Of a stretch of DNA of 14,513 bases, positions 13,921 through 14,513 are shown in pieces. The first letter of the stretch is position 1, and every line of letters starts with the position of its first letter. The position numbers and the translations under genes are program-made. The notes under the pieces were generated by a model. That model was not told the origin of the DNA and did no database searches. It was given only the letters and a program-made list of their open reading frames with translations. Origin of the DNA: Bacteroidales bacterium (GTDB lineage Bacteria > Bacteroidota > Bacteroidia > Bacteroidales > DTU049); contig JAHDSP010000552.1 in assembly GCA_018432645.1 (NCBI GenBank), positions 1-14,513 of the forward strand. The letters are read 5' to 3'.

Positions 13921-14513
13921 ATGAAGACTTTAGTTGAAAATATTAATGAACACCTGGCTATGAGTAAGGAAGACTCCAAAGCCTTCTTCGATGATCTCTA
14001 CGATTTCATACTTCAGAACGAAGCTGACGTAGTAGATTATCAAGGTCTAAAAATTCAAAGTACCCCTCCACTTTGTCCAAACTGTCGTAGCAACAATATT
14101 GTAAAAAATGGCAAACAAAAAGGTATGCAAAATTATCTTTGCAAACACTGTGGCAGACAATTTAGAGTTACCACTGGTACTTTTGTTTATCGATTACAAA
14201 AACCACAACTTATGCTCGAGTACATTCGTTGTATGGTTGCAGGCAAAAGTCTCAGAGCTTGTGCTAGAGAGGTTGGCATTAGTCTGCCAACAAGCTTCAC
14301 CTGGCGACATAAAATTTTAGCTGCTTTGAAAAATTTTGACAAAAACGTTAATTTCTTTGGCATAGTAGAAATAGACGAATTGCTGATGGATTATTCTGAA
14401 AAGGGTAGAAAATATTCAAGTGTAAAAGAGATGAAACAAGCAATGAGAAAAAAGCCAAAGAAGGTTGCTGTAATAGTTGCTACAGATAGAAGTGGAAATA
14501 TCCTATTCAGAAA
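13921..14513 (+). CDS. IS1595-like transposase, cut by the window end
   Basis: The frame is open from ATG at 13921 through the last base, giving 197 residues of a protein that continues beyond the window. It has an N-terminal zinc ribbon (CPNC at 52-55 and CKHC at 74-77), the RVTTGT segment that follows it in this family, and a helix-turn-helix-like stretch LRACAREVGISLPTSFTWRHKI (about 111-132). The start of a DDE domain follows, with GIVEIDE supplying the first catalytic Asp152 and ATDRSG holding a likely second (Asp189). The order matches IS1595-family transposases. Codon use (many TTC, CTC, TGC and GCC codons) is less AT-biased than in the neighbours, suggesting a more recent arrival. The element's terminal inverted repeat cannot be fixed from one end. 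Confidence 0.85.
   Translation, partial: MKTLVENINEHLAMSKEDSKAFFDDLYDFILQNEADVVDYQGLKIQSTPPLCPNCRSNNIVKNGKQKGMQNYLCKHCGRQFRVTTGTFVYRLQKPQLMLEYIRCMVAGKSLRACAREVGISLPTSFTWRHKILAALKNFDKNVNFFGIVEIDELLMDYSEKGRKYSSVKEMKQAMRKKPKKVAVIVATDRSGNILFR
13921..14513 (+). mobile_element. Insertion sequence, IS1595 family, left part
   Basis: The transposase gene defines an insertion sequence whose right end lies outside the window. The left boundary must fall between the guaA promoter (13802) and the transposase ATG. No inverted repeat or target duplication could be identified without the other end, so coordinates given are those of the gene only. Confidence 0.65.

Noticed and set aside
14108..14320. 70-codon plus-strand open frame
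   Set aside because: It lies in another frame wholly inside the transposase gene, which has zinc-ribbon and DDE motifs. It is a shadow frame.

Overview
The window reads as a chromosomal segment of a low-GC member of the Bacteroidota (or a close relative such as Ignavibacteriota/Kapabacteria-like lineages). Three observations support this. Genes lack purine-rich Shine-Dalgarno sites. Seven gene starts are preceded by an octamer matching TAnnTTTG, the -7 element of Bacteroidota primary sigma promoters. Protein families and gene order (DUF151 nuclease, NupG-type permease, thymidylate synthase, DHFR) are also typical of that phylum. TGA is used as a stop, so the standard bacterial code applies. 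No tRNA, rRNA or CRISPR array was seen.

Layout: 1-102 is the tail of an unidentified rightward gene that overlaps, tail to tail, a leftward secreted/outer-membrane protein gene (85-663). A long AT-rich gap (664-1258) holds copy A of a dispersed repeat and leads to dnaN (sliding clamp), which ends at a clear hairpin terminator. An SSS-family sodium:solute symporter follows, and its 3' end overlaps a convergent short-chain dehydrogenase by 44 bp. From 4817 to 6135 lies 1.3 kb of non-coding repeat: copy B, a purine-rich patch, a pyrimidine-rich patch, and the first copy of a second repeat family. A five-gene rightward cluster (6161-9921) comes next: DUF151 bifunctional nuclease, NupG-like nucleoside permease, thyA, folA and an AhpD-like CxxC protein. 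It looks like one nucleotide/folate operon, interrupted between thyA and folA by a G-rich patch. The second copy of repeat family 2 precedes an NSS-family transporter (10254-11606). A 647-bp gap carrying repeat copies C and D separates it from the leftward guaA (GMP synthase). An IS1595-like transposase, cut off by the window end, is divergent from guaA.

How the genes work together: ThyA converts dUMP to dTMP and leaves dihydrofolate, which FolA reduces back; the permease would import nucleosides for salvage. GuaA makes GMP, and DnaN holds the polymerase on DNA. The two sodium-coupled transporters imply use of a sodium gradient.

No new defence or biosynthetic gene system could be supported. 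The material least explained by the genes is the non-coding DNA. It holds at least three repeat families. One is an AT-rich element about 400 bp long whose core is bracketed by a direct repeat and appears to be absent from one of the four copies. Promoter octamers also sit at a nearly constant 16-18 nt from six start codons.
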